Source: an uncultured Ruminiclostridium sp.
Lineage (GTDB): Bacteria; Bacillota; Clostridia; Oscillospirales; Ruminococcaceae
DNA: 64,000 bases
Assembly (NCBI GenBank): GCA_947630175.1
Contig: CANRGJ010000001.1
Span: 344,165 to 408,164 of the forward strand
Reading direction: 5' to 3'
The notes beneath the pieces are model-generated. The model was given only the letters and a program-made list of their open reading frames with translations. It had not been told where the DNA came from and did not search any database. The position numbers and the translations under genes were made by a program. Within the stretch, counting starts at the first letter, position 1. Each line of letters begins with the position of its first letter. This document shows, one piece after another, positions 16,224 to 24,839 of this stretch.

Positions 16224-18413
16224 CTATTCATTGGAGATGAGCTGTGTATAATAGCCGTTAAGCGCATATAGTTCGTCATGCGTTCCCCGCTCAGCCACCT
16301 TTCCGTGATCCAAAACAATTATCTCATCACAGTCACGAATCGTAGACAGCCTGTGAGCAACAACGATACACGTGATCCCTCTGTCCTTAATAGAGCGAAC
16401 CACGTCATACTCCGTTTTTGCATCCAATGCGCTGGTAGCCTCGTCCATAATAATAATTGTAGGATCCTGAGCCAAAACACGAGCAATTTCCATACGCTGA
16501 CGCTGACCGCCTGAAAAATCCTTGCCGCCTTCGGTTATAACGTAATTATATCCGCCGTCACGCTGCATTATATCTTCATGCAGCTGAGCGTCTTTCGCTG
16601 CAAGTATCATCTCAAAGTCCTCTATTGAGGAATCCCACATTTTAATATTGTTGCGAATCGTATCTTCAAAAAGAATAATATCCTGATCCACAACAGCCAG
16701 CGAACCGGTAAACACACTGCGGTCAATATCCTTTATAGGCTTTCCGTCAAACAGTATCTCTCCACTCCAAGGCTGGTACAACCCGGAAATCAGCTTTGAA
16801 AGAGTAGATTTGCCGCAACCCGAGCCACCTACAAAAGCAACACGTCTGCCCGGTTCTAAAGTAAGATTGAAATTTTCAATCAAAGGCTCATCAAGGCGTG
16901 AATATCCGAAAGTTACATTCCTCATTTCCAGCCTGCCAGAGAGTTTGTCATATTCTGTATCACCGTTATCGTCTGTTTCATTCTTATAGTTTATATCAGT
17001 AGGATACTCCATTACATCTTCAATACGTTCCATTTGCGTACGCATTTCCTGTATTGTTTGACCAGCAGAAATAAGCGTCATTGCAGGTTCGGTAAACGAT
17101 GTCAAAAAGCCCTGAAACGCCATTATCATACCGACAGTGAAATTGCCTTGTATTGTAAAGAAAACACCGAGTATCAGTACGACGATACCTGTAAGCTGCG
17201 ACACAAGATTCGGGATCATTCCGAGATATTCATTCAGCTTTGCATATTTTACCTGCTGAGTATTTACGCTTGCCTGATATCCGGACCACTTTTCAAAATA
17301 TCCGTTTTCGGCGCCGCTTGCTTTAATTGTCTCGATCATTTCAATTCCTGCAACGGTCGAACCGGCCAGTTTTCCCTCATCACGCATCTGAACACGGGTG
17401 ATATTCACACGTTTTTTTGAAATAATACGTGACATTATCAGATTTATCAAAATTGAAGCTATACCTATGAGAGTAAGTGCCCAACTGTATCTGAGCATAA
17501 CCGCAAGGTAGAATATCATCATGATCGCATTAAGCACAAGAGGAGCAAATGTATTAACAAGATCGTTTGCAATAGTACCGTTTGAATCTTGACGCTGCTG
17601 TATGTCTCCGGCCATACGCTGAGAGAAAAATTCCATCGGCATACGTAGAACTTTCCAAAGAAAAGATGTATCTCCAATAACTGCCAGCTTGCCTTCAATC
17701 AAATGTTTTGATTTTGCTTCGATAAATGCCACAATTATTTGTATGACTGACAAAAACGCCAATAAGCCAAGAAACGGATAAAACCACTCGGGATTTTCAT
17801 TTGTAAGCAGCCTGTCTAAAAAAATTCGTGCAAAAGCCGGTTGGATCATTCCTATCAATGAAGTAATAACGGTGGCAAGGACTACAAAAGCAATAGCAAA
17901 GCCGGTGCCAACTAAACGTTTTTTTGCAAAAGACAATACACTTTTAGGCTTTCCTCCCGGTTCAAAGCTATCAGTAGGCTCAAACATCAGGCAAATTCCG
18001 GTAAAGCTCTTATCAAATATTTCCATTGAAACAGAATAATTGCCGTTTGCGGGATCATTAAGCACTGCTTTATTGCCTCTGAATCCGCATAAAACAACAA
18101 AATGGTTAAAGTTCCAATGGATTATGCACGGAAATTTTCCCTTTTCCCTTAACTGTTCAGGCTCGTAACGATATCCCTTGGCAGTTAAACCATAACTGCG
18201 AGCTGCTTTTAAAACATTTTTTGCATTGGAACCGTCACGGGATACGCCGCAATCTTTTCTCACCTGTTCCAGCGGTATCCACTTGCCGTAATAAGCAAGT
18301 ATCATTGTAAGAGATGCTGCGCCGCATTCCAAAGCTTCCATTTGCATAACGACAGGGACCTTTGCAACGCCTTTTGTTATAGGTCCGGGTACAATTTGCT
18401 TTTTATTAGCCAT
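16224..18413 (-). CDS. NHLM-type bacteriocin export ABC transporter with C39 peptidase domain (permease/ATPase 1)
   Basis: A 729-aa peptidase-containing ABC transporter. Residues about 15-140 form a C39 cysteine protease with the catalytic Cys in LECGAASL, the His in NHFVVL and the Asp in LNDPANG, so the site looks intact. A six-helix membrane domain (about 165-440) follows, then an ATPase with GGSGCGKST, FSGGQRQRMEIARV and IIIMDEATSALD. This enzyme class cuts precursors after Gly-Gly and exports the core, matching the double-glycine peptides of the same block. The gene lies between the HlyD-like gene (9-bp gap) and ABC transporter 2 (11-bp gap), and a GAGGTG site supports the start. Confidence 0.93.
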   Translation of the reverse strand: MANKKQIVPGPITKGVAKVPVVMQMEALECGAASLTMILAYYGKWIPLEQVRKDCGVSRDGSNAKNVLKAARSYGLTAKGYRYEPEQLREKGKFPCIIHWNFNHFVVLCGFRGNKAVLNDPANGNYSVSMEIFDKSFTGICLMFEPTDSFEPGGKPKSVLSFAKKRLVGTGFAIAFVVLATVITSLIGMIQPAFARIFLDRLLTNENPEWFYPFLGLLAFLSVIQIIVAFIEAKSKHLIEGKLAVIGDTSFLWKVLRMPMEFFSQRMAGDIQQRQDSNGTIANDLVNTFAPLVLNAIMMIFYLAVMLRYSWALTLIGIASILINLIMSRIISKKRVNITRVQMRDEGKLAGSTVAGIEMIETIKASGAENGYFEKWSGYQASVNTQQVKYAKLNEYLGMIPNLVSQLTGIVVLILGVFFTIQGNFTVGMIMAFQGFLTSFTEPAMTLISAGQTIQEMRTQMERIEDVMEYPTDINYKNETDDNGDTEYDKLSGRLEMRNVTFGYSRLDEPLIENFNLTLEPGRRVAFVGGSGCGKSTLSKLISGLYQPWSGEILFDGKPIKDIDRSVFTGSLAVVDQDIILFEDTIRNNIKMWDSSIEDFEMILAAKDAQLHEDIMQRDGGYNYVITEGGKDFSGGQRQRMEIARVLAQDPTIIIMDEATSALDAKTEYDVVRSIKDRGITCIVVAHRLSTIRDCDEIIVLDHGKVAERGTHDELYALNGYYTQLISNE

Positions 18414-18422
18414 TGCCGCACC

Positions 18423-18896
18423 TCAATTAAACAAGAAAGAAATGGGCGAAACACTGTCTACTATGATAGAAGCAGCATAAACGCCATCCGGAAGCGAACC
18501 GTTTAATTTAACAGAATATACCCATTCTCCCGCCTTGAGATCACCAATATGCAACGCATAATCAGAAAAACTCTCATCTACGGCAACGGGTTCAGAAAGA
18601 ATTTCTGTCACGGTATATTCATAATCACCAATATGTACAACGTCGCCTTGCTCAATATCTGATATTTCAGCTTCCTTAATATAGCATATAATTTCATCTG
18701 AATCTGAAACGGCAACGGTATTTACTTTAGTTTCAAGAGAACCGACAACGCCCCACACGATAAAACCTATCAGCAAAATTATTACGGCTGATAAAGTGAC
18801 CAATATACCGGGTTTTGCCACTCTTATGTAATCATTTAGCTGTTCGGGCGAGGAAACACGCTGCATGCTCTTTTCTCTGAAAATAGTTTTCATCAT
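18423..18896 (-). CDS. Short HlyD-like NHLM secretion protein
   Basis: A 157-aa membrane-anchored protein. The N-terminus FREKSMQRVSSPEQLNDYIR is characteristic of the HlyD-like partner of NHLM transporters. It is followed by one transmembrane helix (about 30-52) and a small beta-rich extracytoplasmic domain. Canonical HlyD-type adaptors are much longer and include coiled-coil hairpins; here there is no room for one, so the protein may act as a lipoyl/barrel-only adaptor. It ends 9 bp before the C39 transporter. Two ATGs in tandem follow an AGAGGA box; the first is used here. Confidence 0.82.
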   Translation of the reverse strand: MMKTIFREKSMQRVSSPEQLNDYIRVAKPGILVTLSAVIILLIGFIVWGVVGSLETKVNTVAVSDSDEIICYIKEAEISDIEQGDVVHIGDYEYTVTEILSEPVAVDESFSDYALHIGDLKAGEWVYSVKLNGSLPDGVYAASIIVDSVSPISFLFN

Positions 18897-18926
18897 GTTA
18901 TATTCCTCTTTTTAAATTTTTTGTGC

Positions 18927-19252
18927 TCATACAATAAAATCAACAAAATGTTTTCTTTTAATTACAAGTATCCACATCTGTCCTTTTAAATCTTTGTATT
19001 GTCTGTATGTACTTAATCTGACTCTGAACTTTTTAATTTTTCCGTTTACATCAAATTTCAGAAAAAATAAGTATTATTGGCAGCAAAGTTTACATCTAAA
19101 TCAGTAGATTGCCTTCTGCAGATAAATGTAGCCTTCACTCTTTCTTCCGGTGCTTTTTCATTCAAACGACGATTTAGCACTATTATAAAAATTGAAACGG
19201 CTATCAAAAATACAAAAATAATTATGGGAACTATTGTTGAAAAGTTGTCCAT
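18927..19252 (-). pseudogene. DUF2500-like membrane protein, frameshifted at a T6 run
   Basis: As read, the gene gives a 64-aa protein with one N-terminal transmembrane helix (about 8-27), ending ANNTYFF at 19058. A one-base backward shift at the T6 run (forward-strand A-run 19062-19067) opens the frame into KFDVNGKIKKFRV and onward to a TGA at 18927-18929, about 107 residues in all and 30 bp from the HlyD-like gene. The joined product resembles DUF2500 proteins: one helix followed by a beta-rich domain. The slip site reads T-TTT-TTC, a valid -1 slippery heptamer. It may be a mutation, a sequencing error, or programmed frameshifting. Function in the export block is unknown. Confidence 0.6.
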
Positions 19253-19277
19253 TTTTATTATTCTCTCTTGCTTTCAA

Positions 19278-19685
19278 TTATAAATTTTTTGTTATTTTTA
19301 ATATATTTTTGCCATCCTTATATTCATACGCTATGGCATCCATACTTTTTTTGACAATAAATATGCCTAGTCCCCCGATCTCTCTTTCGTCGGCAGATAA
19401 TGCTGTATTAGGATCAGATTTAGCCAAAGGGTCATACGGAACGCCATTATCCATAAATGTAATAATAACAGAAAGCGGAGCCTCGGTCAGTTCCACACGC
19501 ACAGTTGCCGGACCGATTTGCGGATTATAAGCATAGTGGGCAATATTACCGAATATCTCATCAATTGCAACATCGATTTGCATTTGAACCTTCATAGAAC
19601 AATTATGTTCTTCAAGCTTTTCATTTACAAAATCTGTTACAATAGGAATATTTTCTATCGTTGCGTCAATGGTCAGCTCTTGCAT
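19278..19685 (-). CDS. RsbW-like serine kinase / anti-sigma regulatory factor (HATPase)
   Basis: A 135-aa GHKL ATPase with the N-box DEIFGNIAHYAY, the G1 box FMDNGVPYDP and the G2 box GGLGIFIVKK. Proteins of this type bind a sigma factor or other partner and phosphorylate STAS-domain antagonists. ATG 19685 is chosen because GGAGGG lies 5 bp upstream; the longer frame inside the phosphatase gene lacks a site. It overlaps the end of the PP2C gene by 20 bp, implying translational coupling. With the phosphatase and the STAS protein it completes a partner-switching module, and the methyltransferase-STAS protein is a second likely substrate. Confidence 0.9.
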   Translation of the reverse strand: MQELTIDATIENIPIVTDFVNEKLEEHNCSMKVQMQIDVAIDEIFGNIAHYAYNPQIGPATVRVELTEAPLSVIITFMDNGVPYDPLAKSDPNTALSADEREIGGLGIFIVKKSMDAIAYEYKDGKNILKITKNL

Positions 19686-21288
19686 ATTGACCCTCCATTC
19701 TGCTTTTATATTCAAGGCAAAGCATTGTAATATCGTCAAACTGAGGCGCTTCTCCGACAAAAAAATCTATATCCGCCTTAACAGCAGGAAGCAATTCGGC
19801 AGGACTTTTGTCCTTGTTGGCGTTCAGTACTTTTTCCAGACGCTCCATTCCGTAAAGTTCGTTTTGTGAGTTTGTTGCTTCGGTAACACCGTCTGTATAT
19901 TGGAAAATCTTGTCTCCGGGTGAAAGAGTCAGACTCCCCGCTTTATACATCATTCCCTCCATACCCGCCAGAACAAATCCTGGTTTGATTTTATGAACCG
20001 AATAGCTTTCTCCGGAATGGCAGATAAACGGCATTTCGTGTCCTGCATTGACATAATTAAATTCTCCGCTTACAAGGTCAAGTACACCCTCAAAAGCCGT
20101 AATAAACAATCCTTCGCTATTTGATTCACATAGAAGATCATTGACCTCACTGAACACATCTCCAAGATCAGTTTCAGCAGCGGTGTGGTCTTTGATAAGC
20201 GTCTTACCTATAACCATAAATAATGCCGCAGGAACTCCTTTTCCTGATACGTCAGCCATAACGATGGCAAGGTGACGGCCGTCCACCATAAAGAAATCGT
20301 AGAAATCACCGCCGACCTCCTTTGCGGGATCCATTGTAGCATAAATATCAATTTCTTTGTGCTCCGGAAAAGCAGGAAAAGTGCACGGCAGCATAGACTT
20401 CTGAATATGTGTGGCAACATCGAGCTCAGCGCCGATACGTTCTCTTTCTGCGGTTACACGGCTAAGATTGTGTATATAATCATTAAGCTCGTGTACCATA
20501 TGCTGGAAGGAATCGGCAAGGTCTCTGACCTCATCTCTGGTTTTTATATTTACCTTAAATTCGTCAAGATGCTCCATATTATCGCTCACCAAGCCTATAA
20601 CTGCGTGATGAAGCGTACTAAGCGGCCTGATAAGGGTTTTTCTGATATAGATATAATAAGCTATCGTAGAAAAGAGGAGTACCACTACTGTAACTCCCAG
20701 CGTCAGGATCATAAACTTTGTTATATGCTCTTTTACTCTTTCCATTGATATTCCGACAATGGAAAGAGCAACCGGATTATTATCGCTGTCAACAACGGCG
20801 ACATATGCCGAGGAAATGTTGTCAGTAATAAGAACAGTCCGTTCTACATTGACAGCGAAAGCATTGTGCATAGCTTCACTGACGTCATCGGCACAGAGAG
20901 TGCGTTCACCGAGGTCACAGATTGCATCATTATCTTCTATGCCTGTATCCCATATGTAAACCATACCATTTTCTTCAGGCACGACAACACAAAAATATTT
21001 TAATCCCATTCTTGCTTTTACATTATTGAGATAACCGCTTATCTCTCCATAATAGTCGTCCTTTTCACCGCACTGACCATCGTGATAATACGATTTTATT
21101 CGGTCACCGTCAATAGTATCAGATGCAATAGACGCTTGAGCAAAAGTGACCTGTGAATAATATTCTTCAATCAGGATTCCAAAAAGCCATGAAATGGTTG
21201 AGATGATCGAAAATGCCAGAACTACTGCCATAATCACCAATCCAAGCAACAGCTTGGGCTGAAGACGAAATTTCCATTTCTTTTCCAT
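19666..21288 (-). CDS. Membrane-bound PP2C/SpoIIE-type phosphatase with HAMP domain (RsbU-like)
   Basis: A 540-aa sensor phosphatase. A first transmembrane helix (about 12-34) and a second (about 185-210) bracket a ~150-residue extracytoplasmic sensor domain. A HAMP linker (about 210-265) follows, and then a PP2C/SpoIIE domain (about 300-525) with VGGDFYDFF, VMADVSGKGVPAALF and FQYTDGVTEA, which provide the metal-binding aspartates. Such enzymes dephosphorylate STAS proteins when their sensor is triggered. It lies between the STAS gene (92-bp gap) and the RsbW-like gene (overlap). An extracellular signal is implied by the topology; its nature is unknown. Confidence 0.92.
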   Translation of the reverse strand: MEKKWKFRLQPKLLLGLVIMAVVLAFSIISTISWLFGILIEEYYSQVTFAQASIASDTIDGDRIKSYYHDGQCGEKDDYYGEISGYLNNVKARMGLKYFCVVVPEENGMVYIWDTGIEDNDAICDLGERTLCADDVSEAMHNAFAVNVERTVLITDNISSAYVAVVDSDNNPVALSIVGISMERVKEHITKFMILTLGVTVVVLLFSTIAYYIYIRKTLIRPLSTLHHAVIGLVSDNMEHLDEFKVNIKTRDEVRDLADSFQHMVHELNDYIHNLSRVTAERERIGAELDVATHIQKSMLPCTFPAFPEHKEIDIYATMDPAKEVGGDFYDFFMVDGRHLAIVMADVSGKGVPAALFMVIGKTLIKDHTAAETDLGDVFSEVNDLLCESNSEGLFITAFEGVLDLVSGEFNYVNAGHEMPFICHSGESYSVHKIKPGFVLAGMEGMMYKAGSLTLSPGDKIFQYTDGVTEATNSQNELYGMERLEKVLNANKDKSPAELLPAVKADIDFFVGEAPQFDDITMLCLEYKSRMEGQYARADH

Positions 21289-21379
21289 TATTATTTCTCC
21301 GTTGAATGAATATCGATCCTCAGATGTCCGTTGATATAACAGACGGTTCTAAGCAAAAACGATTTTTTAATTGCACACT

Positions 21380-21679
21380 TTACTGTTCAACTGTCAAAAT
21401 GTCAACAAAACCTGTTATCTCAAATACTTCCATAACAGTCTCATTAGCATGCCGTACAACCATTGTCCCCTGTTTGTTCATCACTTTCTGTGCGGCAAGC
21501 AATACACGAAGACCTGCCGATGATATGTATTCAAGTCCTGTAAAATCAAATATCAACTCAGTAATACCGTTGACACTGCGCTTTAACTCTGCTTCAAGCT
21601 GAGGAGCCGTCGTTGTATCAAGACGACCTTCCAGTATGATTTCTAGCTCTGTTCCCTGTTCTTTTTTGTTGATTGTCAT
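21380..21679 (-). CDS. STAS-domain anti-sigma factor antagonist (RsbV-like)
   Basis: A 99-aa single STAS domain with GRLDTTTAPQLEAEL and the phosphorylatable serine in LEYISSAGLRVLL. The same core, LEYISSAGLRV, occurs in the STAS domain fused to the methyltransferase at 11-12 kb, so both could be recognised by the same kinase. I use ATG 21679 rather than the upstream ATG at 21694 because the upstream one overlaps the TGGAGG ribosome-binding site that serves 21679. It is the first gene of the 12-kb - strand block, about 130 bp downstream of a consensus promoter. Confidence 0.92.
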   Translation of the reverse strand: MTINKKEQGTELEIILEGRLDTTTAPQLEAELKRSVNGITELIFDFTGLEYISSAGLRVLLAAQKVMNKQGTMVVRHANETVMEVFEITGFVDILTVEQ

Positions 21680-21809
21680 TGTTATAACCTCCATTTAAAT
21701 ATCTATGTGCATATTAAGACGTATTTGAAATCACACTATTGCGTTTATTGACCGACAAAATAACTATCTAAAATGCAATTTTACGGCGAATTTTTATAAA
21801 TACCTTAAT

Positions 21810-21838
21810 ATTATATCATAATATTGTATTTTTTTCAA
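21810..21838 (-). promoter_or_regulatory. Sigma-A promoter for the STAS/phosphatase/export block
   Basis: On the - strand TTGAAA (21833-21838) and TATAAT (21810-21815) are 17 bp apart, about 130 bp upstream of the STAS gene. It is the only strong promoter I see before the long co-directional gene run. Apart from it and the hairpin at 21959-22026, the 380 bp between the STAS gene and the rubrerythrin gene hold nothing recognisable. Confidence 0.7.
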
Positions 21839-21958
21839 TGCAATAATATTGACGTTTACGAAATCAAATCTGATTTTTACGAAATGAAACAGTGGTAAAC
21901 AGGACGATATCTGCAGAGCTTGTAATACATAAAGCAAAAAAAAATTTGACATAAAAAA

Positions 21959-22026
21959 TGCTCCACTTTCGTTAGACTGTAATTTCGATATATTTATATA
22001 CCATATTGTCTAACAATTGAGGAGCA
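21959..22026 (-). terminator. Long-arm hairpin terminator after the rubrerythrin gene
   Basis: Imperfect 19-bp arms (TGCTCCACTTTCGTTAGAC and its partner, 15 of 19 matching) enclose a 30-bp AT-rich loop. Read on the - strand the hairpin is followed by ATTTTTTA, as expected for termination of the rubrerythrin transcript. The arms are longer than in usual terminators, so a relic of a small inverted-repeat element is an alternative. Confidence 0.55.
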
Positions 22027-22062
22027 GTTCACTTTAAAGCATATCATCTACTATATTTAAAA

Positions 22063-22602
22063 TCAATAATTCTCAGCCATAATTCTGAAATATGCTTGAG
22101 GATGATTGCAGACGGGACATACTTCGGGCGCAGATTTTCCTATATGTATATGACCACAGTTGGAGCACTGCCATACCATATCGCCGTCACGACTGAAAAC
22201 AAGCCCTTCCTGAACATTTTCGAGCAACTTAAGATAGCGTTTTTCGTGCGCCGCCTCTATTTTGGCAACGCCTGCAAAAAGGTCTGCTATCTCGGTAAAT
22301 CCTTCCTCTCTGGCGGTCTCCTCAAAGCCCTTGTACATATCTGTCCACTCGTAATTTTCGCCTGCCGCAGCATCTTTAAGATTATCGACCGTATCGCCTA
22401 CCGAACCGCCGTTAAGCAGCTTGAACCAGATCTTAGCGTGTTCCTTTTCCTGCTCGGCAGTTTCAAGGAATAGATCTGCGATCTGCTGATAACCGTCCTT
22501 CTTTGCCTTTGAAGCGTAGTAGGTATACTTATTTCTCGCCTGGCTCTCACCTGCAAAAGCTGTTTGCAGATTAGCATACGTTTTTGAATCTTTAAATTCC
22601 AT
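22063..22602 (-). CDS. Rubrerythrin
   Basis: Non-haem iron peroxidase that reduces hydrogen peroxide in anaerobes, here 179 aa. Residues about 1-140 form the ferritin-like four-helix di-iron domain with the metal-binding helices [16 protein letters not shown] and [12 protein letters not shown]. The C-terminal ~35 residues are a rubredoxin-like iron site with CSNCGHIH and CPVCNHPQ. The length is typical. It has its own consensus promoter and terminator, so it is a monocistronic stress gene. Its presence supports a strictly anaerobic host. Confidence 0.96.
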   Translation of the reverse strand: MEFKDSKTYANLQTAFAGESQARNKYTYYASKAKKDGYQQIADLFLETAEQEKEHAKIWFKLLNGGSVGDTVDNLKDAAAGENYEWTDMYKGFEETAREEGFTEIADLFAGVAKIEAAHEKRYLKLLENVQEGLVFSRDGDMVWQCSNCGHIHIGKSAPEVCPVCNHPQAYFRIMAENY

Positions 22603-22661
22603 AAAGTAAAACTTCCTTTCTTATTTATTAAATATCTGTGTAAAACAGATACTGTACTTTA

Positions 22662-22690
22662 AGTATAACATGGTAAAAAATCTTTGTCAA
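22662..22690 (-). promoter_or_regulatory. Sigma-A promoter for rubrerythrin
   Basis: On the - strand TTGACA (22685-22690) and TATACT (22662-22667) are separated by 17 bp, about 60 bp upstream of the start codon. Peroxide-dependent control is likely by analogy, but no convincing PerR box was recognised. Confidence 0.75.
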
Positions 22691-22704
22691 TAAGCTAATT
22701 TATG

Positions 22705-23334
22705 TTATACATTTTCCGCATTGGAGTTATCTGTAATATAATGTCTTATCCTCAGAGGAAGTCCGCAATCCTCTTTTGCTCTTATTTTGCAAAGCTCTAT
22801 CTCTTCCTCGCCAAGCTCCTTATCCACGATAGTCAACATCACATCGGGGACATATTCCTGTATTGCTATGGCAAAGTGAAGCATTGCATTATACGACGGC
22901 AAGCCGTATTTTGGATGAGTAATTCGGAGATATTTTTCAGGGTCAGAGGCGTTAAGACTTATTGAAACGGCGTCTATCTTCCACTTAAATGATGAAATAT
23001 CAAATGACGGATCCATCAGTGCAACTAAACCGTTGGTGTTGACTCGTATTTTCATATTGGATTTACTTTTTACATATTCAGCAACCTGCAAAAGCAGTTC
23101 TGCTCTCATCATAGGCTCGCCGTATCCGCAGAAGACAAGTTCCTTTATGTCGGTTTTGTCAAAGCTGTCAAATGCGCTGATAATTTCTTCGTAGCTGGGT
23201 TCATTCTCAAGCCATAAGCTTTCATTATCGCCTACGCTGTCGCCGTTTTTTCTTATGCAGAACTCGCAGGCGCAAGGACACTGATTTGTGATATTGGCGT
23301 ACATTTTTCCGCAATATTTATAAAATATAGTCAT
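22705..23334 (-). CDS. Radical SAM protein, TatD-associated type
   Basis: A 209-aa radical SAM protein with the cluster-binding cysteines C19, C23 and C26 in CPCACEFCIR and the downstream GE motif in ELVFCGYGEP, expected for SAM binding. The short length and the start MTIFYKYCGKMYANITNQC match a small family (TIGR04038-like) often encoded beside TatD nucleases; no tatD gene is near here. The barrel appears complete without an auxiliary iron-sulfur domain. The reaction is unknown. It is flanked by hairpins on both sides and is probably transcribed alone. Confidence 0.85.
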   Translation of the reverse strand: MTIFYKYCGKMYANITNQCPCACEFCIRKNGDSVGDNESLWLENEPSYEEIISAFDSFDKTDIKELVFCGYGEPMMRAELLLQVAEYVKSKSNMKIRVNTNGLVALMDPSFDISSFKWKIDAVSISLNASDPEKYLRITHPKYGLPSYNAMLHFAIAIQEYVPDVMLTIVDKELGEEEIELCKIRAKEDCGLPLRIRHYITDNSNAENV

Positions 23335-23360
23335 TATGTTCCTCCTCTGAAATTTATATA

Positions 23361-23396
23361 AATTGTACCATATCCAAGCGGATATGGTACAATTTT
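23361..23396. terminator. Hairpin terminator after the SPFH operon
   Basis: A perfect 16-bp stem (AATTGTACCATATCC with its complement, loop AAGC) lies 10 bp past the stop of the SPFH gene on the - strand. The following T-run is short, so termination may be partial. Confidence 0.6.
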
Positions 23397-23405
23397 AATA
23401 TAATC

Positions 23406-24803
23406 TTATACTAAATCGTCGTCGTTAAAGGGGTCGCCGCATTCAGGGCAGAACTTCGGAGGATTTTCAAGGTCTTCAGGAGTCCAGCCGCATTTATCAC
23501 ATTTATATTTTTTAGGCGCGGCGGGTTTGGGTTTTCCGCAGTCAGCGCAGAATTTGCCTGTGTTTGTTTTACCGCAGGAGCATACCCACTCGTTTGAAGC
23601 AGGTGCGGCGGGACGAGGAGCACCCTCTTTGCTTGCTCCGCACTGTGCGCAGAATTTTCCTGTATTCTGAGTACCGCAGGCACTGCAGATCCAAGGCTCG
23701 GGCTTTTTGTTTCCACAGCTTGAGCAGAACGCGCCTGTATTCATAGTTCCGCAAGTGCATCTCCAGCCGTTCGCCTGAGCCTGCTGATTATTGTACTGCT
23801 GAGCAGAGGCGTCCATTTGTCCGAGGATATTTCCTCCTGCCGCCTGAGCCATATTCATTCCCATAAAGCCCATCATAGAGCCGCCTTCGTTTGAACCGGC
23901 AGCTTCAATACCACGGGCAATGCTTCCTGCCATCATAGCCTTCTGAACGTTGGGATCAAGCATAGTGTCAGCTTTAAGTCTGTCGCCAAGCAACTCCTTG
24001 CTCTCTTCGGTTATCGTAGGAGCGCCCATACCGATATTTGTGACCATAAAGCCGCGCTGCTGCCAGTTATTTACAGTTGCCTTCTGAACGCTCTCGGTAA
24101 TCTCTCTCAGCTTTGTGGATATCTGGCTGTAAAATACTCCCTGAGTTGACAGATTGCCAAGCGCCTCGGTCATTGCCTGTATAAATTCCATTTTATACTG
24201 TTCGCTGCTAAATATGGTATCGACCTTTATATCGCCTGATTCTACGCCCTTGCTGGCAACTTCCTGATAAAACTTGACAGCTGCTTCTGCATCAGGTATC
24301 TGAATTTCAAAAGTACCATAGAAACGAATGTCAATAGAAGTATTATATTTAGGGTCAAAATAGGGTATTGGAGGAGCTGTGCCAAAACGAATTCCGGGCA
24401 GCTTCTGAAGATTGATATAAACTACTCTCTGCTCATATGAAGGTACACCGCCGTATGTGAAACGTGACAGAAAATCCTTGGCAGAATCCTTGAGCTGTCC
24501 CGCAAAAATAGACGGCGCAGAAGAATTATCAAGAGTATAAGCACCGGGCTCCGTTACAATATTTGTTATCCTACCGTTATCAAGAGTAAGCATACAGGTA
24601 TTTTCTTCTACCATAATATTGCTTCCGTTGCTGATAACATTTTCAGTGCCCATGGTATTGCTGTTTCTTGATGAATTCTGATTCATCTTTGTTCCTTCAC
24701 GCAGAATGACGGTGTTGTCCATAGAAGGACAGTGTATCGCTTCCTTCCAAGTGTCACCGAGGGTTCCGCCCAAAGCGCCGATAGCAGCCTTAATAAGTCC
24801 CAT
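23406..24803 (-). CDS. SPFH-domain (YdjI-like) protein with C-terminal zinc ribbons
   Basis: A 465-aa protein. The N-terminal ~310 residues form an SPFH domain of the kind called 'virion core protein' or YdjI-like in Firmicutes, beginning MGLIKAAIGALGGTLGDTWK. A Gly/Gln/Asn-rich linker follows (about 300-345). Then come four CxxC-type zinc-ribbon units, including CTCGTMNTGAFCSSCG, CSACGTQNTGKFCAQCG and CPECGDPF. SPFH proteins organise membrane domains; in Bacillus subtilis YdjI works with PspA in envelope stress. The two neighbours upstream also end in zinc ribbons, suggesting one membrane-associated assembly. The exact role here is unknown. Confidence 0.85.
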   Translation of the reverse strand: MGLIKAAIGALGGTLGDTWKEAIHCPSMDNTVILREGTKMNQNSSRNSNTMGTENVISNGSNIMVEENTCMLTLDNGRITNIVTEPGAYTLDNSSAPSIFAGQLKDSAKDFLSRFTYGGVPSYEQRVVYINLQKLPGIRFGTAPPIPYFDPKYNTSIDIRFYGTFEIQIPDAEAAVKFYQEVASKGVESGDIKVDTIFSSEQYKMEFIQAMTEALGNLSTQGVFYSQISTKLREITESVQKATVNNWQQRGFMVTNIGMGAPTITEESKELLGDRLKADTMLDPNVQKAMMAGSIARGIEAAGSNEGGSMMGFMGMNMAQAAGGNILGQMDASAQQYNNQQAQANGWRCTCGTMNTGAFCSSCGNKKPEPWICSACGTQNTGKFCAQCGASKEGAPRPAAPASNEWVCSCGKTNTGKFCADCGKPKPAAPKKYKCDKCGWTPEDLENPPKFCPECGDPFNDDDLV

Positions 24804-24839
24804 TTGCTTAGTTTCCTTTCAAATAAATAGAATTTATGC

